In this document: piece after piece, positions 8,091 to 16,863 of the stretch
Layout: each line of letters opens with the position of its first letter
Position numbering within the stretch: position 1 is the first letter of the stretch
DNA from: Dehalococcoidia bacterium
GTDB lineage: Bacteria; Chloroflexota; Dehalococcoidia; GIF9; AB-539-J10
Reading direction: 5' to 3'
Assembly: GCA_003562475.1 (NCBI GenBank)
Contig: PWUU01000115.1
Location: 1-59,219, forward strand
Length of the DNA stretch: 59,219 nucleotides
Program-made: the position numbers and the translations under genes
The notes under the pieces: generated by a model
What the model saw: the letters and a program-made list of their open reading frames with translations, nothing else
Told to the model about the DNA's origin: nothing
Database searches by the model: none

Positions 8091-8882
8091 CTAAGCTCTC
8101 CCCGGCTGGTCGATGCTCTCGAGAAGGTACTTGAACGTACCCCCGGGAGCGGAGAACTCAATCTCCTGTCCAATGCGTTTGCCCATGATGGCGCGCCCGA
8201 TAGGGGAAGAGCTTGAGAGCTTGCCTCTCGCCGGGCTTGCTTCCCGACTGTCAACGAGCTTGTAGGTGACTTTGCCGCCGGTCGACAGGTCCTTCAGGTT
8301 GACGGTGTCGCCCAGGCACACCGCGGCATTGCGGCCGCTGTTGGGTACGGTGGTAGCCGATGCGATTGTTGCCTCGAGTTCCTGGATGCGTCCTTCGACG
8401 TGCGACTTCTGTTCGCGCGCGGCCTGCAGGGGTGCATTTTCGCGGAAGTCCTTATCCGCAGCCGCCTTGCGCACCTGCTCGGTCAGCAATAACCGCTGCT
8501 CCTTCAGCTCGTCCAACTCGGCTCTCAGGATCTGCAGTCCCTCTTCGGTCACTACGACCGGCTCGCTGGGGCCTGTAGCAACTCGAGCTGGCTCCCTGGG
8601 CTCTTTCTTAGCTTTCACCTGTGACGCCAGTCCGCGGACGCTGAGGCCTTTCTTATATGTGTAGCTGAGGAAGCCACGTAGTGCACCTGCCTCATTCGGC
8701 TGTATCATCTGACAGTATGTGTCGACATCCCGCCCCTTTATTGCCTGCACGCCGCGTTGCCGCCCGAACCATCGCACGAACCGGAGAATGACTGCCTGGT
8801 CGGATGCCCGTTTCGTAGGCCCGAGGCTGGACAGGTATTCAACCGCAACTCGCTCGACACTATAGAACTGAGATTCAGCCAT
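8091..8882 (-). CDS. greA: GreA-type transcription factor with extra N-terminal recombinase-like domain
   Basis: The C-terminal ~150 residues of this 263-residue protein are a GreA/GreB transcript-cleavage factor. There is an N-terminal coiled coil (VVTEEGLQILRAELDELKEQ) with the acidic tip DFRENAPLQAARE keeping the Asp and Glu that act on RNA polymerase's active site. An FKBP-like domain follows, with SPIGRAIMGKRIGQEI. The first ~95 residues are not part of GreA: they resemble the SAM-like core-binding domain of tyrosine recombinases (FYSVERVAVEYLSSL, then RFVRWFGRQRG, VDTYCQMI and LRGFLSYTYKKG). The ATG at 8882 overlaps the speB stop by 8 bp. Ordinary GreA is about 158 residues. The extra domain may be a DNA- or protein-contact module (inference). 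Confidence 0.85.
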   Translation of the reverse strand: MAESQFYSVERVAVEYLSSLGPTKRASDQAVILRFVRWFGRQRGVQAIKGRDVDTYCQMIQPNEAGALRGFLSYTYKKGLSVRGLASQVKAKKEPREPARVATGPSEPVVVTEEGLQILRAELDELKEQRLLLTEQVRKAAADKDFRENAPLQAAREQKSHVEGRIQELEATIASATTVPNSGRNAAVCLGDTVNLKDLSTGGKVTYKLVDSREASPARGKLSSSSPIGRAIMGKRIGQEIEFSAPGGTFKYLLESIDQPGRA

Positions 8883-9795
8883 GGTGCACGGCCCCCTGTT
8901 GTTCGTTGTGACTGTGGATATATCCGATGAGACGGTAGATGAGTCGGGCGACGGTGTAGGCACAGACTGCGCCCTGCCGGCCTTCCGGCGCCAGTTCAAC
9001 GACATCGAAGCCGACGATGCGCCGGCTGCGTGCGACCGCCCGAAGTATCGACCAAACGTCATGCCAGCCCAGGCCCCCGGGCTCCGGCGTGCCTACACTG
9101 GGCAGGAACCCGCTGTCGAACACGTCTGCATCGATCGTGACGTAGACCGTGTTGCTCAGCGTGGACAAGAGGTAATCCAGCCACAGGTCGTCCTGCGGCG
9201 GCCAGAAGACCACGGGTAATCGGTTGTCGCTGATGTAGCGTCGCTCCGTCTCAGAGAGGGCACGTATCCCCGCCTGAGTGATCGGACATAGTTCGCGCAC
9301 CCTGCGCATAACTGTCGCCTGGCTGTAGTGCGCTCCCAGGTACTCATCCCGCAAGTCTGCGTGTGCGTCCAGCTGCAATACCGAGAGATCGGCATGACGT
9401 GCACGGATCGCCTGGACCGCACCGAGAGTGATGGTGTGTTCTCCGCCAAGCATGACGGGAGTCTTGCCGGAGGTCACCCACGATGCCACCTCGTCCTTCA
9501 CCCTGGCGACCATCGCTTCAGGTCCGGACGGCAGAGGCTGAACGGCACGTGCGGTGGCGATGCCGGCACCTGAGATGTCCAGGTCGAGTTCCTGGTCGTA
9601 CAACTCCAGGACCGTCGAGCTCTCTATGATACGCCCGGGCGCGTGGCACGTACCCGTCAGCCACTCGGTGGTTGCTTCGTACGGGACGGGAATGACAACG
9701 AAACGGGCCGCGTCCGTGCTGGTCTGTGACGAATCAAGCCCGGCAAACGTCGGGGCGGCCTCGAGTGCTTCTTCTTCACAGCCCATGGTAGGCAT
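8875..9795 (-). CDS. speB: Agmatinase/arginase-family ureohydrolase
   Basis: This ureohydrolase of about 306 residues has the dimanganese ligands in order: GGEH, DAHADLR and DADVFDSGF, then the family stretch TPEPGGL. SpeB hydrolyses agmatine to putrescine and urea. The immediate neighbour speD supports a polyamine role, although the family also includes arginase and formimidoylglutamase. The start is uncertain. The ATG at 9795 lies inside the end of speD (overlap about 20 bp) and the frame is open further upstream to 9849. I chose 9795 because earlier starts would overlap speD much more. It overlaps greA at its 3' end. In the usual sequence the DxDxxD motif is followed by PA; here it is SG. 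Confidence 0.85.
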   Translation of the reverse strand: MPTMGCEEEALEAAPTFAGLDSSQTSTDAARFVVIPVPYEATTEWLTGTCHAPGRIIESSTVLELYDQELDLDISGAGIATARAVQPLPSGPEAMVARVKDEVASWVTSGKTPVMLGGEHTITLGAVQAIRARHADLSVLQLDAHADLRDEYLGAHYSQATVMRRVRELCPITQAGIRALSETERRYISDNRLPVVFWPPQDDLWLDYLLSTLSNTVYVTIDADVFDSGFLPSVGTPEPGGLGWHDVWSILRAVARSRRIVGFDVVELAPEGRQGAVCAYTVARLIYRLIGYIHSHNEQQGAVHHG

Positions 9796-10174
9796 ATCGT
9801 GTGGGGTTCTTGGTTCCTGGCTTGAAACGCGACCATTCTCGTTCAACAAGAGCCACGCGGGACTGAGTGAGGCGGAAGCGCTGTCTCAAATCTTCGGCTG
9901 CGTGGTCTGTGTCGAAATCCTTACAAGAGAAGACGTCGATGTTGACGAAATATCGCTCGACAAACGTGTGTATAGCAATATGGCTCTCGGCGAGGAACAC
10001 AAAGCCGGAGATACCCCATTCCTCAGGGGCGCAATCATCGTAGCGAATAATGAAGGGTTCCGAGATACGGATCATGCCTATACGGCCAGGGTATTCGAGC
10101 AAGAGGTTTCTGAGATACTCCTCGTCTTGCAGTAGCTCTTTGTTGTCGCAGTATCCATCCATCAACAGGTGCAT
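9776..10174 (-). CDS. speD: S-adenosylmethionine decarboxylase proenzyme
   Basis: This small bacterial-type AdoMet decarboxylase (132 residues) self-cleaves to make a pyruvoyl group. The cleavage site is visible in LAESHIAIHTF, where the Ser after Glu becomes the pyruvoyl residue. The product, decarboxylated AdoMet, is the aminopropyl donor for spermidine. The ATG at 10174 has GAGG eight bases upstream; an in-frame TTG at 10180 is less likely. The order thiC-speD-speB-greA, with short gaps and overlaps, indicates one transcript. A classical aminopropyltransferase (speE) is not in the window apart from the divergent membrane-fused homologue at 4955-7201. Confidence 0.92.
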   Translation of the reverse strand: MHLLMDGYCDNKELLQDEEYLRNLLLEYPGRIGMIRISEPFIIRYDDCAPEEWGISGFVFLAESHIAIHTFVERYFVNIDVFSCKDFDTDHAAEDLRQRFRLTQSRVALVEREWSRFKPGTKNPTRYAYHGL

Positions 10175-10228
10175 CTGCAATCCTCGTTCGTTGCGGCGAC
10201 CGCACCGGCCGAATGGACGGTGAAGCGA

Positions 10229-11530
10229 TCACTCGCAGCGGGCAGTCATCCTGGTGCCAAGGTATTGTTCGACAATCGCCATCGCACAATACTTGCCGCA
10301 CATGCTGCATGCCTGTTCTTGCGTAGGCGTCTTCTGGTGTCCCTTGCGGGCGAGTTCGGGCACGAGTGCGAGCTCAGCTTGTGCTGTCCAGTCGAGGGCC
10401 TTGCGTGCAGCGGACATCCTCTTGTCCCACTCAAGTGCACCTGGTACACCCTTCACGATATCGGCCGCGTGCGCTGCAATACGAGAGGCGATGACGCCCT
10501 CCCGCACATCGTTTTCATCCGGCAGAGAGAGGTGTTCAGATGGCGTGACGTAACACAGAAAGTCGGCGCCTGCCGCCGCAGCGATGGCGCCGCCGATGGC
10601 GCCCGTTATGTGGTCGTAACCCGCACCAATGTCGGTTACAAGGGGCCCGAGGACGTAGAACGGCGCACCCTGACACAGCGTCTTCTCAAGCTGGACGTTG
10701 GCGACCACCTGGTCCATGGGCACGTGTCCGGGACCTTCGATGAAGACCTGCACATTTGCGTGCCGCGCACGCTGCACCAGTTCGCCCAGGATTATCAGTT
10801 CCTGAAACTGCGCACGGTCGCTTGCGTCTGCGATACTGCCCGGCCGCAGACCGTCGCCAAGGCTCAACGCGAACTCGTACTGTCGGGCCAGTTCCAGCAG
10901 GCGGTCGTATTGTTCGTAGAAAGGGTTCTCAAGGTCGTTGTGCAGCATCCATCCCGTGAGAAAGGCACCGCCGCGCGAGACGATGTTGGTTACCCTGACC
11001 TGCTTCCGAAGGCGCTCGATCGTATCCTGTGTCACTCCGCAGTGGATGGTCATGAAGTCGACGCCGTCTCTGGCGTGCGTCTCTACAGCCGCGAACATGT
11101 CGCCGACGGTCATGTCAACGATGGCGCCGCGCTGGTCGATGGCCGAAATGCCCGCCTGATAGATGGGGACGGTGCCGAACATGACCGGACACTCCGCAAT
11201 GAGGCGCTGACGTATTGCAGCGATGTCGCCACCTGTGCTTAGATCCATGACAGCATCAGCCCCGCACTCGACCGCGGTCCGCATCTTGCGCAGCTCCAGG
11301 TCGATATCTGAGAAATCAGACGACGTGCCGAGATTGGCGTTGACCTTGGTACGGAGTCCTTTGCCTACTCCGGCTGGCTTCAGCCCGGCGTGCAAGGGGT
11401 TTGCCGGTATGACTATGGTGCCGTCAAGCAGGCCGTTAACGACTGTTTCGAGGCTGACGCCCTCAGAGTGAGCAACCTGTTCAACCTCGGGGATGCTGGA
11501 GCCGTTTCTGACACGTTCGATGAGATTCAT
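10229..11530 (-). CDS. thiC: Phosphomethylpyrimidine synthase ThiC
   Basis: This 433-residue enzyme makes HMP-phosphate for thiamine from aminoimidazole ribotide by radical AdoMet chemistry. The non-canonical C-terminal cluster motif is present as CSMCGKYC. The core has NANLGTSSD, MDLSTGGD, VSRGGAFLTGW, FIEGPGHVP and FLCYVTPSEHL, all conserved in ThiC. The start at 11530 (MNLIERVRNG) matches the family's shorter form. A frame extension to 11608 is unlikely because the -10 box at 11580-11585 lies inside it. No TPP riboswitch motif is visible in the roughly 100-bp leader, which is notable because thiC is a common target of that riboswitch. Confidence 0.95.
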   Translation of the reverse strand: MNLIERVRNGSSIPEVEQVAHSEGVSLETVVNGLLDGTIVIPANPLHAGLKPAGVGKGLRTKVNANLGTSSDFSDIDLELRKMRTAVECGADAVMDLSTGGDIAAIRQRLIAECPVMFGTVPIYQAGISAIDQRGAIVDMTVGDMFAAVETHARDGVDFMTIHCGVTQDTIERLRKQVRVTNIVSRGGAFLTGWMLHNDLENPFYEQYDRLLELARQYEFALSLGDGLRPGSIADASDRAQFQELIILGELVQRARHANVQVFIEGPGHVPMDQVVANVQLEKTLCQGAPFYVLGPLVTDIGAGYDHITGAIGGAIAAAAGADFLCYVTPSEHLSLPDENDVREGVIASRIAAHAADIVKGVPGALEWDKRMSAARKALDWTAQAELALVPELARKGHQKTPTQEQACSMCGKYCAMAIVEQYLGTRMTARCE

Positions 11531-11579
11531 TGTGCTGGGATTGGTCCGCGATACCCGATTTCCACCGCCACAACAGGGA

Positions 11580-11608
11580 AATCTATCACAGTGCACGTAC
11601 GAATGCAA
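11580..11608 (-). promoter_or_regulatory. Possible promoter for thiC-speD-speB-greA
   Basis: On the minus strand TTGCAT (11603-11608) and TAGATT (11580-11585) are separated by 17 bp. The predicted transcript start is about 40 bases before the thiC ATG. Confidence 0.4.
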
Positions 11609-11626
11609 ACGGCTTAGTACAAGGAC

Positions 11627-12814
11627 TCAGGCACCACTGACATTCACCCACAAGTGGAGGGAGAGATCATTCCCGGCATCTTCGAGGACTACCGTGTCCC
11701 CATCGTAAACGCGGAACGTTGTCTGCCCGGCCGGATAGTGAAGAGTGAAGCGACGAGTCTCCTCCTCCTGTACCGACACCTCTGCATGTGCCACCATATG
11801 TCCCTGCTGCCATGCCTCAACGCGACAACTGTGTACTGTCTCATCGCCGGCGTGCAGCGTCACAGAAGCCCATCCCCTGGATTCGTATGGCTCTATGGAT
11901 ACGCACCCGTCATTTGCCAGTGAGCCGCGCAGATAGTTGCCCTCGCGCAATCTTGGACTGAACAAGAGGAACTCCAGTCGTAGTCGTTCGCCGGCCGCGA
12001 GCGCCGTAACCCTGACGGGAAACTCCGTCTTCTCTCGGTCATCCAGCGGTCCTATGACCAAGGAATGCCTGCCACTCTGCGTCGCGAACTGTCCGTCTGC
12101 CTCAAGCGCAACTGCGGAAGAATCGCCATCGAGTCGTGCCTGAATGGTGTAGGCGACCGGCTCGCCCTCGTGGTTCACCACGCCAATGATCAAATGGGTT
12201 GGTTCTCCGACGTTGAGGAGGTAGGGGTAGTCCTCGGCCGTGCCGTGCGGGCCAAGGATGTAGAACTCGGTGAACTGCTCGCCATCTTTCGGTGTGGCTA
12301 CGATGTAGACGAGGACCCCCACTGCGAAGACGATCGCGGCGATTAAGCATCCGGTCAGTATCGTACCGGGTTGCTCAAATCTGCGTAGGCTGGTGGGTGA
12401 TGGGCCGTTGCGAACGGAGTGCTGTTCCTTTCGATAGAGGCAGCGGCGGATTGAGGCTACCAGGCACGCGATGACGACGAAGCCACTGAGGGTCACGAGT
12501 GCTGGAAGGAGGCGGACGCCCAGGGGCGTGTGGTTCAGTACGAGAGCGAAGAGAGGAACGATTACGATGCTGGCGCCGAAGCCGAGGGCAATTCGTTCAA
12601 CTGATCCGATGCTGTCGTGTCGGGGGTAGAGTGCAGCGATCAGACTATACCCCGGGGAGAAGATGACAAATGGGATCGCGAGAATTGCCCGAAATGACCC
12701 CTGGACACACAACACGGTGGGTATTGTGATGAGTGTCGCAGCTAGCACGAGCAGGAGGTCGATGTTCCGGCGGCTGAAGGTACGCAGGCGTCCTCCCAAG
12801 ACAGATTCGTTCAT
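11627..12814 (-). CDS. DUF1616-family membrane protein
   Basis: This 395-residue protein has four membrane helices in the first ~110 residues and a fifth at about 155-175. A large extracytoplasmic, beta-rich part follows. The segment FTEFYILGPHGTAEDYPYLL with EPTHLIIGVVNHE is the signature of DUF1616 proteins, found mainly in archaea and some Chloroflexota. The exported part has repeated Ig-like beta patterns. The function of the family is not established; association with surface polysaccharide or protein glycosylation loci has been seen. Here it is the first minus-strand gene before thiC, with about 96 bp between them, so co-transcription is possible but not certain. Confidence 0.85.
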   Translation of the reverse strand: MNESVLGGRLRTFSRRNIDLLLVLAATLITIPTVLCVQGSFRAILAIPFVIFSPGYSLIAALYPRHDSIGSVERIALGFGASIVIVPLFALVLNHTPLGVRLLPALVTLSGFVVIACLVASIRRCLYRKEQHSVRNGPSPTSLRRFEQPGTILTGCLIAAIVFAVGVLVYIVATPKDGEQFTEFYILGPHGTAEDYPYLLNVGEPTHLIIGVVNHEGEPVAYTIQARLDGDSSAVALEADGQFATQSGRHSLVIGPLDDREKTEFPVRVTALAAGERLRLEFLLFSPRLREGNYLRGSLANDGCVSIEPYESRGWASVTLHAGDETVHSCRVEAWQQGHMVAHAEVSVQEEETRRFTLHYPAGQTTFRVYDGDTVVLEDAGNDLSLHLWVNVSGA

Positions 12815-12865
12815 AGTGTCGCTATGTTGCGCCGGGGACGTGCTTTGCCTCGCGAAATATCGGGT

Positions 12866-12895
12866 ATACTAGCAGTACTGTATTGTATACAGCAA
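12866..12895 (-). promoter_or_regulatory. Possible promoter for the DUF1616 gene
   Basis: On the minus strand TTGCTG (12890-12895) and TAGTAT (12866-12871) are spaced by 18 bp, about 50 bases before the ATG. Two GTATAC hexamers flank the spacer and could form an operator. Confidence 0.4.
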
Positions 12896-12988
12896 GATTC
12901 GATGGCGTTGGCGAGTGGCTGTGCTTGTTGATAAGTAAGTGGGTGTGTCGTCACTGAAAGGGTTCTCACACAGACATGACGGAGCGGC

Positions 12989-13156
12989 ATGCGTTTCTTG
13001 CCCGTTTTGACTGGCTCGGGTGAAGGGGCAGCTTTCGCGATTGTTGCTGCCTTGCCTGTGAGGTGCGCGAGGTGGGAAGCAGTGGCGATGCTTGTGTTTA
13101 TGGTGTTCTGCGGCATAGTGGAATGGATGGGCTTGACGGAACGTATTCACTTGTGA
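12989..13156 (+). CDS. Possible small hydrophobic protein (doubtful)
   Basis: This is a 55-codon frame starting MRFLPVLTG and ending TERIHL, with GGAG close before the ATG and a stretch AVAMLVFMVFCGIVEWMG that could span a membrane. No homology is recognised, and the spacing of the ribosome binding site is short. It lies in an otherwise empty region, so it could be chance. Confidence 0.2.
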   Translation: MRFLPVLTGSGEGAAFAIVAALPVRCARWEAVAMLVFMVFCGIVEWMGLTERIHL

Positions 13157-13495
13157 GAAAAGATTGTGTGCGGCGGAGCAGTCATTGCGCTGTGCGACTA
13201 CGGTCGAATCTGACCTCGTGTCCTACCGTCATGCGCATTTGAGCAGACTGAGCATCGAATTGTCCGTGGCGGTAGGAGACGTGACACTGGCGCAAGTCAT
13301 TGAAGGGTACAACGCTGCCGCGGGGTGGAGAGAATCTGCGAGGGCACGTCATCTCCTGACGGAGACCGATCCCGGTCCACACGACTGCAGTGGCACCGTG
13401 GCTCGCCATCACTCTGAACGTCTTCGCAGTTCTTCAGTGAGCTGCCGGTTGCACGGTCTTTCACCAGGTGCAAGGGTCGTGTGACCGTTTCGAGA

Positions 13496-13540
13496 CCGTC
13501 AGCCCTGGGACCGATTCCCATGTCCCGGGCGCGCTGACGG
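13496..13540 (+). ncRNA. Structured leader element before the nucleotidyltransferase gene
   Basis: CCGTCAGC (13496-13503) pairs perfectly with GCTGACGG (13533-13540). Inside it, CCTGGGAC (13504-13511) pairs with GTCCCGGG (13522-13529) with one G-U pair, leaving a 3-base bulge. A competing inner pairing TGGGA/TCCCA is possible. It lies 117 bp before the GTG start. No terminator T-run follows. It does not match any riboswitch family I recognise and is not the glmS ribozyme core. Confidence 0.35.
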
Positions 13541-13656
13541 ACGTGACGAATTTGAGAGTGCAAAGTGTGTGCCGAACCTTGGGGAGACGCTTGAGGCAGG
13601 TTGTACCAACATAGGTCGTAGATCTGGTGTGGTATGCGCCGACTGGAGGTCATGTA

Positions 13657-14979
13657 GTGAGAGGACTTCTGCTGTGTGGCGGCAAAGGCCGCCGCATCCA
13701 TCCTTTGCGAGAGAATAAGTTCATGCTGGACTTCCTTGGCAGACCGCTGCTGTTGCACATAGTTGACATGCTGCGGGATGTAGGGGTGGACGACTTCGTA
13801 ATTGCCGGCAACCAGGCGAACGGTGAACTGTTGCGGCAGGTGACTCGTGAGCTTGAGGATGTCCCGTGCAGGGTAGTGTTACAGACAGAGGAATCAGGTA
13901 TGGCAGGTGGGGTAGAGGCAGCCGCTCAGTTCCTTGACGGACCGGTGCTTGTTGTAAGCTCAAACGATGTCGTGGAGCCTGCAGCGTATCGGAAGGTGGT
14001 AGAGGCGGTCGAGTCGCAGCAATGCGACGTCGCATTGCTGACGGTGCGCATGGGGCATCATTTTCCGGGCGACTATTTGATGGTGGATTCCGATATGCGG
14101 GTCAGGCAAATTGTGGAGAAACCTGAGCCCGGGACCGAGCCATCCGATCTGATCAACGTGGTGGTACACTTCTATCGCGACGGTCGGCGACTGCTGCAGT
14201 CATTGTCGCAGGTACAGGTTGGCAGCCATGATCGCTACGAGGCTGCCCTGGGGCGCATGCTGGGAGATGGGCTACGGGTGCTCGCAGTGCCATATATTGG
14301 TTTCTGGGGACCGCTGAAGTATCCGTGGGATGTGCTTCCCGTCATGGAACACTTCGTCTGGGGAGTGCGGCGACGAGTTGCACTCTCGGCGCGAGTGGCA
14401 CCGAGCGCGGTTGTGGAAGGTGCGGTAGTCCTTGCGGACCGGGCGCGAGTGTTGGAGCATGCGGTCATTAGAGGCCCCGCGTACATCGGTGAGCGTGCGA
14501 TCGTCGGCAACAGTGTGCTAGTCCGTGGAGGGACGCACATAGGCGCGGACTCAATAGTTGGGTTTTCCACCGAAATCAAGCACTCGTACATCGGGCAGAA
14601 GTGCTGGTTTCACTCCAACTACATTGGTGATTCACTAATTGATGATGGCTGCTCTTTCGGCAGTGGTGCGGTGACAGCCAATCTGCGGTTTGATGAAAGG
14701 GTAGTCAAGGTAGAAGTCGATGGAGTGCGAATGGATACGCGCATGGACAAGCTGGGTGTGATCATGGGAAGAGGAAGCCAGGTTGGCGTTAATGCAAGCC
14801 TGATGCCCGGTGTGCTCGTGGGACCGGGAGCAGTGGTGGGTCCCCACGTCTGCTTAACAGCCAACCTCTCGCCTGGTTGCAGGGCTCTGGCGCGCGACGC
14901 ACACCACGTCGAAGATATGGGTGAACTGGCGCCGGTGTCGGCCAGGGAAGCGATGAGGCGCAAGCTCGAGAGTATATGA
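13657..14979 (+). CDS. Sugar-1-phosphate nucleotidyltransferase with left-handed beta-helix C-terminus (GlmU-like)
   Basis: The first ~230 residues of this 440-residue protein are a nucleotidyltransferase domain with the activation loop LLLCGGKGRRIHPL followed by NKFMLDFLGRPLL. The catalytic Lys is kept but the usual preceding Pro is missing. Residues about 250-420 are hexapeptide repeats forming a left-handed beta-helix (VIRGPAYIGERAIVG, SYIGQKCWFHSNYIGDS). This is the architecture of archaeal-type bifunctional sugar-1-P nucleotidyl/acetyltransferases and of glucose-1-P thymidylyltransferases. With glmS immediately downstream, a role in UDP-GlcNAc synthesis is likely (inference). The GTG start has GGAGG eight bases upstream; an earlier GTG at 13627 has none. 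Confidence 0.85.
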   Translation: MRGLLLCGGKGRRIHPLRENKFMLDFLGRPLLLHIVDMLRDVGVDDFVIAGNQANGELLRQVTRELEDVPCRVVLQTEESGMAGGVEAAAQFLDGPVLVVSSNDVVEPAAYRKVVEAVESQQCDVALLTVRMGHHFPGDYLMVDSDMRVRQIVEKPEPGTEPSDLINVVVHFYRDGRRLLQSLSQVQVGSHDRYEAALGRMLGDGLRVLAVPYIGFWGPLKYPWDVLPVMEHFVWGVRRRVALSARVAPSAVVEGAVVLADRARVLEHAVIRGPAYIGERAIVGNSVLVRGGTHIGADSIVGFSTEIKHSYIGQKCWFHSNYIGDSLIDDGCSFGSGAVTANLRFDERVVKVEVDGVRMDTRMDKLGVIMGRGSQVGVNASLMPGVLVGPGAVVGPHVCLTANLSPGCRALARDAHHVEDMGELAPVSAREAMRRKLESI

Positions 14980-15072
14980 GTGTCCAAGTGCTTGAGTGAC
15001 GAGTCGCACACTGTATCGTTCTTTCCCCCGGGGGGAGCGTGATTGGGACTCTGTCGCGACGGAGTGATTAGC

Positions 15073-16863
15073 GTGTGTGGAATAATCGGAGTCTGCATGA
15101 CAAACGGGTTCTCCGAGTCCGCTGTTTCTCTTGTGCTCGAAGGGCTAAGACGGCTTGAATACCGTGGCTATGACTCGGCGGGAGTTGCTACGCTCGATAG
15201 TCGCGGGCTGGTTGTGTTGAAAGATGTCGGGTACGTAGACCAGGTTGCGACGCGGTACAGGATCGGAGACATGCGCGGTAGCGTGGCGATGGGGCACACG
15301 CGCTGGGCAACCCATGGACGGGTAACGCAGTTGAATGCGCACCCGCACACCGACGGTTCAGGCCGTATCGCTGTGGTGCATAACGGCATTATTGAGAACT
15401 ACCTTGAGATCCGTGCGGACCTGTCGACGCAAGGAGTTGTGTTCACGTCTGAGACGGACACCGAGGTGATTCCCCACCTCCTCGGCAGGGCGCTGGCAAG
15501 CGGCTGCGCGACGCTTGCGGATGCAGTGAGGCAGGTGTGTCCGCAACTGCGCGGCTCGTATGCGTTCTTGGCGCTATGCATGGATGATGGGGGCATGATG
15601 GTAGGAGTAAGGAAGGATAACCCACTTGTGGTTGGCTTTGGTGACTCGTGTGTGTGCCTGGCCAGTGACGCGCTTGCGTTCGCTCCGTATGCCGATACCA
15701 TGGTGTCACTCTCGGATGGTGAAGTTGTAATCGTAACGCCATCAAGCGTGCGCTTCACCGACCTGGAGGGCCGGGAGGTGAAAGAAGCCCGGGTTGTGGT
15801 GGACTGCGTGTGGGCAGATACAGAGAGAAATGGCCATCCGCACTATATGCTTAAGGAGATACTGGAGCAGCCACTTGTGCTGCAGAAGTGCAACACATTG
15901 GATGACTCGACTCTGATTGACACGGCTTTGGAGATACTGGGCGCGCGGCAGGTAGTATTCACTGCATGTGGTACGTCACGACACGCATCGCTCATCGGCC
16001 GTTATTACTTCTCCAAGATTGCGCGTCGCTTCTCCGATGTGGTAATGGCGTCGGAGTTTGGCTACTTCTCAAGCTCATTGAATCGCCAGACGGTGGTCAT
16101 AGCGGTGTCGCAGAGTGGTGAGACGGCGGATGTCCTTGCGGGTGTGAAACTGGCAAAGCAGGCAGGAGCGTGCGTAGTGAGTGTGGTTAACCGTCCCTCC
16201 TCGATGCTGGCAGAGCTAAGCGACCACGTAATCGAACTTGGCTGTGGTGCGGAGATGGGGGTCGCAGCAACGAAGACATTTACCTGTCAGCTTGGGGTGT
16301 TCTACTTGCTTGCACACGCTATGGTCAACCGGCTGCAGCGAGGCAGAGAGAATGTGAAAGCTGCAGGGGGGTGTCTGGAGGAGTTGCTGCAACAGTCCAA
16401 CCAGAGGCTCGCCGAGCTCGCTCGTAAGCTCATGGGCTGGGAACACCTCTACTATATTGGACGCGGCGCCAACTTCGCCTCGGCCATGGAGGGGGCGCTC
16501 AAGATGAAGGAAATCAGCTACATTCATGCAGAGGGCATGCCTGCGGGCGAGTTGAAGCACGGAACGCTGGCGTTGGTCGAGCAGGGAACGCCGGTGGTGG
16601 TCATCTGCCCTAACGATGAGACACATGCTGAGACCATCAGCAATGCCATGGAGGCGAGGGCTCGGGGCGCATACATAATCGGCCTGTCGGACGTAGAGAG
16701 CCCGGTGTATGATCACTGGATACGAATACCTGCGGTCGCACCGCTACTGTATCCGGTGATGGTGGTGGTGCCACTACAGCTTCTGGCGTACCACGTGGCG
16801 GTGGCTCGGGGCTGCGACCCGGACAAACCGCGAAATCTCGCGAAGTCAGTAACGGTTAAGTGA
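15073..16863 (+). CDS. glmS: Glutamine-fructose-6-phosphate aminotransferase (isomerizing)
   Basis: GlmS makes glucosamine-6-phosphate from fructose-6-phosphate and glutamine. The start GTG at 15073 gives VCGIIG, placing the nucleophilic Cys at position 2 after Met removal; a longer frame from 15043 would bury it and is wrong. The glutaminase half has LEYRGYDSAGVA and MGHTRWATHG. The two SIS isomerase domains carry TACGTSRHAS, SQSGETADV and a C-terminal HAEGMPAGELKHGTLAL. The length (596 residues) is normal. It follows the nucleotidyltransferase gene by 93 bp on the same strand. Together they would supply UDP-GlcNAc for peptidoglycan-like or surface glycans, and for the Wbp-like cassette at 50-54 kb. 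Confidence 0.96.
   Translation: MCGIIGVCMTNGFSESAVSLVLEGLRRLEYRGYDSAGVATLDSRGLVVLKDVGYVDQVATRYRIGDMRGSVAMGHTRWATHGRVTQLNAHPHTDGSGRIAVVHNGIIENYLEIRADLSTQGVVFTSETDTEVIPHLLGRALASGCATLADAVRQVCPQLRGSYAFLALCMDDGGMMVGVRKDNPLVVGFGDSCVCLASDALAFAPYADTMVSLSDGEVVIVTPSSVRFTDLEGREVKEARVVVDCVWADTERNGHPHYMLKEILEQPLVLQKCNTLDDSTLIDTALEILGARQVVFTACGTSRHASLIGRYYFSKIARRFSDVVMASEFGYFSSSLNRQTVVIAVSQSGETADVLAGVKLAKQAGACVVSVVNRPSSMLAELSDHVIELGCGAEMGVAATKTFTCQLGVFYLLAHAMVNRLQRGRENVKAAGGCLEELLQQSNQRLAELARKLMGWEHLYYIGRGANFASAMEGALKMKEISYIHAEGMPAGELKHGTLALVEQGTPVVVICPNDETHAETISNAMEARARGAYIIGLSDVESPVYDHWIRIPAVAPLLYPVMVVVPLQLLAYHVAVARGCDPDKPRNLAKSVTVK

Larger units (their letters stand above)
12815..13656. other. Long intergenic region with a structured element and a doubtful small ORF
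   Basis: The 842 bp between the divergent DUF1616 and nucleotidyltransferase genes contain no gene I can support with confidence. A 55-codon plus-strand frame (12989-13156) has GGAG four bases before its ATG and a possible membrane segment. A 106-codon frame (13164-13484) resembles no family I know. The strongest signal is a long stem-loop at 13496-13540 near the end of the gap. Confidence 0.5.

Noticed and set aside
10169-11242. 357-codon open frame on the plus strand
   Set aside because: It is antisense to thiC, which has full-length homology in the opposite frame. The translation looks like no protein family.
11531-11626. TPP riboswitch before thiC
   Set aside because: The conserved CUGAGA and ACCUGA-type elements are absent from the short leader.
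13164-13484. 106-codon frame in the gap before the nucleotidyltransferase gene
   Set aside because: No ribosome binding site, no domain, and it ends beside the structured leader; could be chance in GC-rich DNA.
13496-13540. glmS ribozyme upstream of the amino-sugar genes
   Set aside because: The conserved ribozyme core and cleavage site are not recognisable, and the element is not directly before glmS.
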